Shown in pieces: positions 41,890 to 45,229 of a stretch of 45,229 nucleotides of DNA. The notes below the pieces were generated by a model. That model was not told where the DNA came from. It did not search any database and was given only the letters and a program-made list of their open reading frames with translations. A program made the position numbers and the translations under genes. This DNA comes from Bradyrhizobium sp. Leo170 (GTDB taxonomy: Bacteria; Pseudomonadota; Alphaproteobacteria; Rhizobiales; Xanthobacteraceae): positions 1-45,229 of the forward strand of contig NZ_PSRR01000024.1 of NCBI RefSeq assembly GCF_004296405.1, read 5' to 3'. How positions within the stretch are numbered: the stretch's first letter is position 1; every line of letters starts with the position of its first letter.

Positions 41890-41920
41890 CAATCCCTCTC
41901 GACGGCACACCTGCGGGGCA

Positions 41921-42310
41921 GTGGTGGGAACGGCAGCAAGCTATTTTCTGGTCTTCTTCGGCGGCGGCCTGGGTGCGATGCTGCGTCATTTCATCAATCT
42001 CGCCTGCGGCCGCAGCCTCGGCACAGATTTTCCCTACGGCACCTTCATCATCAACATCACCGGTTCGACCGTGATGGGCCTGATTGCGGGTTATCTCGCC
42101 TTCAAGGGCGAGGCGTCGCAGCCGTGGCGGCTGTTCCTGATGACCGGCATCCTCGGCGGCTACACCACCTTCTCCGCCTTCTCGCTCGACGCCGCGCTGC
42201 TCTACGAACGCGGCGAACTCGCGCTCGCAGCGTTCTACGTGCTCGGCTCGGTCGCGCTATCGATCGCCGGCCTGTTCGCCGGACTGGCCATCGTCCGCCA
42301 CCTCACATGA
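41921..42310 (+). CDS. crcB: Fluoride efflux channel CrcB/Fluc
   Basis: A 129-residue small membrane protein with four TM helices. Family motifs: FGGGLGAMLRHF, the pore-lining GTFIINITGSTVMG with conserved Asn, and GGYTTFSAFSLDAA with the F-box Phe residues. It expels fluoride as an antiparallel dimer. The start is GTG at 41921 or 41924. No fluoride riboswitch could be recognised upstream; the leader is composed of repeat F. Confidence 0.92.
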   Translation: MVGTAASYFLVFFGGGLGAMLRHFINLACGRSLGTDFPYGTFIINITGSTVMGLIAGYLAFKGEASQPWRLFLMTGILGGYTTFSAFSLDAALLYERGELALAAFYVLGSVALSIAGLFAGLAIVRHLT

Positions 42311-42317
42311 ACCGCTC

Positions 42318-42448
42318 CGTCATTCCGGGACGCGCCTCTTGGCGCGAACTATGATGTGCAATTGCACATCAGAGAATCCATCGGGCCGCATACGCAGGCG
42401 GTGAAATGGATTCCGGGCTCGATGCTGTCGCATCGCCCCGGAATGACG
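42318..42448. repeat. Dispersed repeat, family G
   Basis: Edges CGTCATTCCGGG (42318-42329) and CGCCCCGGAATGACG (42434-42448) are inverted. The interior has GGAATCCAT-like and ATGGATTCCGGGC inverted segments. It occupies most of the gap between crcB and the permease gene. Confidence 0.75.
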
Positions 42449-42582
42449 AATGGAGGGAGCGCCGCATCGATGCATGGCCATAGCCCGCGCGCGCATGGAT
42501 GCATGGCCAGCTTCCGTTTGCGTCGCCTTTGTGACGGGACTAAGCAGGATGGAAATTCTCACCCCGCCTTGGCCCCATTGCC

Positions 42583-43185
42583 TTGTCAGATGCACCGCTA
42601 AAGGATCCGCCGCCGGCCGATGACGCCGCGGAGGCCGAGTCGCCGCCCGGCCGTGTGCGCAAGCCGATCGGCTGGTCGATGATCTCAATCCTAGTGCTGG
42701 TTCTGGTCTGTGCGGCGCTGGTCTATCGGCGTGACGGCGCCGATGGCGTGATCGAGATCCTCACCCACGACCTCTCGCTGTTCGGCGGCATCCTGCCGCG
42801 CGTGCTCGCGGGCTGCCTGCTCGGCGCGTTCATCGCGGAAATTCTGCCGCACGAAAAAGTCTCGCGCTCGCTCGGACCGAAGTCGGGATTGAAAGGCCTT
42901 CTGATCGGCACCGCCTTCGGCGCGATCCTGCCGGGCGGTCCCTTCACCGCCTATCCGGTGGCGGCGGCGCTGCTCACCGTCGGCGCCGATTTCGGCGCGA
43001 CGATCGCGCTGGTGGTGAGCTGGACCCTGATCGGCTATGGCCGCGCGGTGGCCTGGGAATTGCCGATCATGGGCACCGAGTTCACGCTGTGGCGGATCGT
43101 GATCTCGCTGCCGCTGCCGGTGCTCGCCGGCGCCTTCGGCCGCTTCGTCTATGCCCGCGTCTATCCGAACGGCGCGCCGGAATGA
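42583..43185 (+). CDS. Permease half 1 (ArsP/DUF318-like)
   Basis: A 200-residue membrane protein resembling half of a DUF318/ArsP_1 permease. A TM helix near residue 31 (WSMISILVLVLVCAALVYR) is followed by three or four more. GAILPGGPFTAYPVAAALLT holds the conserved PGGP turn found in each half of the family. The start is TTG at 42583; ATG 42676 is possible but would cut TM1. The stop overlaps the ATG of the second half (ATGA), so the halves are translationally coupled and probably assemble together. Cargo is unknown. Confidence 0.8.
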   Translation: MSDAPLKDPPPADDAAEAESPPGRVRKPIGWSMISILVLVLVCAALVYRRDGADGVIEILTHDLSLFGGILPRVLAGCLLGAFIAEILPHEKVSRSLGPKSGLKGLLIGTAFGAILPGGPFTAYPVAAALLTVGADFGATIALVVSWTLIGYGRAVAWELPIMGTEFTLWRIVISLPLPVLAGAFGRFVYARVYPNGAPE

Positions 43186-43682
43186 GCGCGGCGCTCCTGA
43201 TCGACATCCTGCTGTGGGGCTCGGTCGCCGGCGTCGGCTTCATCGCCTGGCGCCGCGGACGCACGGTGCTGGTGTCGTCGTTGCGCGAAGGTTCGCTCGA
43301 ATTTGCCAACATCATGCCGCGGATCGCGATCGGCGTGGTCGGGTCAGGCTATATCGCCGCGGTGATCCCGCAAGAGATCATCACCGGCTGGCTCGGGCCG
43401 GACAGTGGCTGGCTCGGCGTGCTGACCGCCGTTATCGCGGGCGCGGCGACCCCGGGCGGGCCGGTGGTCGGTTTTTCCATCGGCGCGGTGGCGCTGAAGG
43501 CCGGCGGCGGTCCACCCCAGGTGATCGCCTATGTCGTCGCCTGGGCGTTGTTCGCTTTCCAAAGGGTGATCCTGTGGGAAATCCCGTTCATGCCGGCCCG
43601 CTTCGTCTGGTTCCGCGCCGCCGTCTCGGTGCCGTTTCCGTTCCTGGCCGCCGCCATCGCGATGGCGATCGGCAAACCGTGA
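43182..43682 (+). CDS. Permease half 2 (ArsP/DUF318-like)
   Basis: A 166-residue membrane protein, partner of the preceding gene. It has a TM at residues 4-20, IAIGVVGSGYIAAVIP, and GAATPGGPVVGFSIGAVALK with the same PGGP turn as half 1. The C-terminal VIAYVVAWALFAFQRVILWE parallels ALVVSWTLIGYGRAVAWELP in half 1, so the two halves are homologous. ATG 43182 overlaps the half 1 stop. The zinc-uptake operon starts 49 bases downstream behind its own Zur-like box. Confidence 0.82.
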   Translation: MSAALLIDILLWGSVAGVGFIAWRRGRTVLVSSLREGSLEFANIMPRIAIGVVGSGYIAAVIPQEIITGWLGPDSGWLGVLTAVIAGAATPGGPVVGFSIGAVALKAGGGPPQVIAYVVAWALFAFQRVILWEIPFMPARFVWFRAAVSVPFPFLAAAIAMAIGKP

Positions 43683-43705
43683 ACTTCCAGCAGGTGGACT
43701 CGCGT

Positions 43706-43724
43706 AATGTTATAATGTAACGTT
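43706..43724 (+). promoter_or_regulatory. Putative Zur box overlapping a TATAAT -10
   Basis: AATGTTATAATGTAACGTT. The core GTTAT-AAT-GTAAC is one base from the E. coli Zur core GTTAT-AWT-ATAAC. A perfect TATAAT (43711-43716) lies inside the box, 15 bases before the ATG at 43732, so the message would have a leader of about 10 bases. Zur binding here would cover the -10 and block transcription. Confidence 0.75.
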
Positions 43725-43731
43725 CCGCTAA

Positions 43732-43935
43732 ATGGCACACGCACAGCCCCATACCCACGACCACGTCCATGGACATGCTCACGACCATGTCGCCCACAGC
43801 CATGGTCCGGCAACGCCGCATCCGGCGCAGGCCGCGACCTGGTCGATCCTGCGCATGACCGTCGCAGCGCGCCTTGCGGCAGCGCTCGCGGTCTGTGCCG
43901 GCCTGTGGGCCTTCGTGCTGCTGGCGATGAGGTGA
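43732..43935 (+). CDS. Small His-rich membrane protein of the zinc operon
   Basis: A 67-residue protein. Eleven of the first thirty residues are His (HTHDHVHGHAHDHVAHSHG), mostly in H-x-H spacing suited to zinc binding. A single TM helix covers about residues 44-66 (VAARLAAALAVCAGLWAFVL). There is no signal-peptide cleavage site, so it is probably anchored with the His tail on one face of the membrane. It begins eight bases after a putative Zur box and is followed after three bases by znuC. I know no characterised family; a zinc buffer or donor/acceptor for the transporter is inference. Confidence 0.8.
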   Translation: MAHAQPHTHDHVHGHAHDHVAHSHGPATPHPAQAATWSILRMTVAARLAAALAVCAGLWAFVLLAMR

Positions 43936-43938
43936 GCG

Positions 43939-44691
43939 ATGGCGGCACAACTGCAATTCCGCAACGTCACGCTTGGCTATGACCGCCATCCGGCGGTGCA
44001 TCATTTGAACGGCGAGGTGGCCTCCGGCGCGCTGCTCGCAATGATCGGCCCGAACGGCGCCGGCAAGTCGACGCTCTTGCGCGGCATCGCCGGCATCCTG
44101 AAGCCGCTCTCCGGTTCGATCTATCTCGGCGGCCTCGACCACAGGGATATCGCCTACCTGCCGCAGTCGGCCGAGATCGACCGCAGCTTCCCGATCTCGG
44201 TGTTCGATTTCGTCGGCACCGGCCTGTGGCGCGGCATCGGCATGTTCGGCGGCATCGGCAAGGACGCGCGCGAGAAGATCCTTGCTTCGATCGCCGCGGT
44301 CGGCCTCAACGGCTTCGAGAACCGGCCGATCGGTACGCTCTCCGGCGGCCAGATGCAGCGCATGCTGTTCGCGCGGGTGCTGCTACAGAATGCGCGATTG
44401 ATCGTGCTCGACGAGCCCTTCAACGCCATCGACGCCAAGACCACCGCCGACCTGCTGGCGCTGGTCAAGCGCTGGCACGGCGAGGGGCGCACGGTGCTGG
44501 CGGCGCTGCACGACCTCGACATGGTGCGCGCCAATTTCCCGGAAACGCTGCTGCTCGCGCGCGGGCCGGTGGCGTGGGGGCCGACCACCGAGGTGCTGAC
44601 GCCGGACAACCTCACGGTGGCGATGCGGATGTGCGAAGCCTTCGACGACCGTGCCGCCGCCTGCGTCGTGGACACTTCGCGCGCCGCCTGA
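43939..44691 (+). CDS. znuC: Zinc ABC transporter ATP-binding protein
   Basis: A 250-residue ABC ATPase of the metal-uptake group. Walker A is GPNGAGKST, the Q-loop lies in YLPQSAEIDRSFPISVFDFV, the signature is LSGGQMQRM, and Walker B is LIVLDEPFNAID with the H-loop His in ALHDLDM. The Q-loop/FPISVFDFV segment and the short C-terminus are typical of ZnuC/MntB/SitB. Zinc is preferred over manganese because of the Zur box and the His-rich neighbour. GAGGTGA overlaps the previous stop and serves as ribosome site. The permease gene follows five bases after the stop. Confidence 0.9.
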   Translation: MAAQLQFRNVTLGYDRHPAVHHLNGEVASGALLAMIGPNGAGKSTLLRGIAGILKPLSGSIYLGGLDHRDIAYLPQSAEIDRSFPISVFDFVGTGLWRGIGMFGGIGKDAREKILASIAAVGLNGFENRPIGTLSGGQMQRMLFARVLLQNARLIVLDEPFNAIDAKTTADLLALVKRWHGEGRTVLAALHDLDMVRANFPETLLLARGPVAWGPTTEVLTPDNLTVAMRMCEAFDDRAAACVVDTSRAA

Positions 44692-44695
44692 TGCC

Positions 44696-45229
44696 ATGCT
44701 CACCGACGCGCTGATCGCGCCCTTCACCGAGTTCGAGTTCATGCGCCGCGCGCTCGCCGCTGTGGTCGCGCTGTCGCTCGGTGCCGCACCGATCGGCGTA
44801 TTCCTGATGCTGCGGCGGATGAGCCTGGTCGGCGACGCCATGGCGCATGCGATCCTGCCGGGCGCGGCGATCGGCTTCCTGCTCTCCGGGCTCAACCTGT
44901 TCGCGATGACGGTTGGCGGTCTGGTCGCGGGATTTGCGGTGGCACTGCTGGCCGGCCTCGTTGCCCGCAACACCGAGCTGAAGGAGGACGCCTCGCTCGC
45001 CACCTTCTATCTGGTCTCGCTGGCGCTCGGCGTCACCATTGTTTCGATCAAGGGCACCAATATCGACCTGCTGCACGTGCTGTTCGGCGACATTCTCGCG
45101 ATGGACAACCAGACGCTTCTGGTGATCACCTTCAACGCCACCATCACGCTGCTGGTGCTCGCGGTGATCTATCGGCCGCTGGTGATCGAATGCGTCGATC
45201 CGCTGTTCCTGCGCACCGTCAGCCGCGCC
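44696..45229 (+). CDS. znuB: Zinc ABC transporter permease (3' end beyond window)
   Basis: The first 178 residues of a metal-uptake ABC-3-type permease, open to the window edge. TM helices follow in sequence: LAAVVALSLGAAPIGVFLML, ILPGAAIGFLLSGLNLFAMT, VGGLVAGFAVALLAGLVARN and TLLVITFNATITLLVLAVIY. The RRMSLVGDAMAHAILPGAAI segment (D-A-x-A-H) is the standard ABC-3 motif. ATG 44696, five bases after the znuC stop. The binding protein znuA is not in the window and may lie beyond base 45229. Confidence 0.9.
   Translation, partial: MLTDALIAPFTEFEFMRRALAAVVALSLGAAPIGVFLMLRRMSLVGDAMAHAILPGAAIGFLLSGLNLFAMTVGGLVAGFAVALLAGLVARNTELKEDASLATFYLVSLALGVTIVSIKGTNIDLLHVLFGDILAMDNQTLLVITFNATITLLVLAVIYRPLVIECVDPLFLRTVSRA

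Noticed and set aside
41690..41920. Fluoride riboswitch upstream of crcB
   Set aside because: The leader is made of dispersed repeat F. I could not find the conserved riboswitch core.

Overview
The window looks like a chromosomal stretch of a Bradyrhizobium-type alphaproteobacterium (Nitrobacteraceae). The evidence is high GC with strong third-position bias, an alphaproteobacterial initiator tRNA, a coxMNOP-like oxidase operon, and several families of long dispersed palindromes of the kind common in Bradyrhizobium. No phage, transposase or CRISPR array was seen. Genus assignment and all functions are read from sequence motifs only; nothing was searched.

Layout. 0-3.1 kb: a truncated ECF41-type sigma factor facing a CxxC alkylhydroperoxidase-like gene, with what look like overlapping divergent ECF41 promoters, then a HAMP/class III cyclase broken by a one-base frameshift. 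3.2-11.2 kb: a mostly minus-strand small-molecule metabolism block (alpha/beta hydrolase, two MBL hydrolases, GST, FAH-family enzyme, quinone oxidoreductase, two SDRs) plus a plus-strand ogt, punctuated by inverted-repeat elements. 11.2-14.1 kb: gene relics, tRNA-fMet with a strong terminator, a SAM methyltransferase between two 136-bp direct repeats, and a DUF2189 membrane protein. 14.7-19.5 kb: a heme-copper oxidase operon (subunits II, I, two III-like, IV) and a small protein. 19.6-22.2 kb: divergent HD-GYP and AraC regulators.

22.2-27.4 kb is the most striking part. A bifunctional Ada, two further O6-alkylguanine transferases, a 2OG-Fe(II) oxygenase, a SnoaL-like protein and a small unknown protein are interspersed with five copies of a 22-bp motif containing an Ada-box core (GAAAGCAA). 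The copy in front of ada fits AAT-N6-GCAA exactly. I read this as a compact adaptive-response regulon with new members.

27.4-45.2 kb: a CobW/COG0523 GTPase with a Zur-like operator, a diheme cytochrome c, DUF4142, Rnk with a 35-residue membrane peptide, small unknown proteins, a degenerate MBL protein with a zinc ribbon, an MFS/spermidine-synthase fusion, HtpG, DUF3095, DUF2147, a GNAT enzyme, Fe-type superoxide dismutase, CrcB, and a permease split into two coupled halves. The window ends in a zinc-uptake operon: a His-rich one-TM peptide, ZnuC, and ZnuB cut by the window end. A Zur-like box overlaps a TATAAT -10 directly in front of the His-rich gene. The GTPase and the uptake operon therefore look like two Zur targets 15 kb apart.
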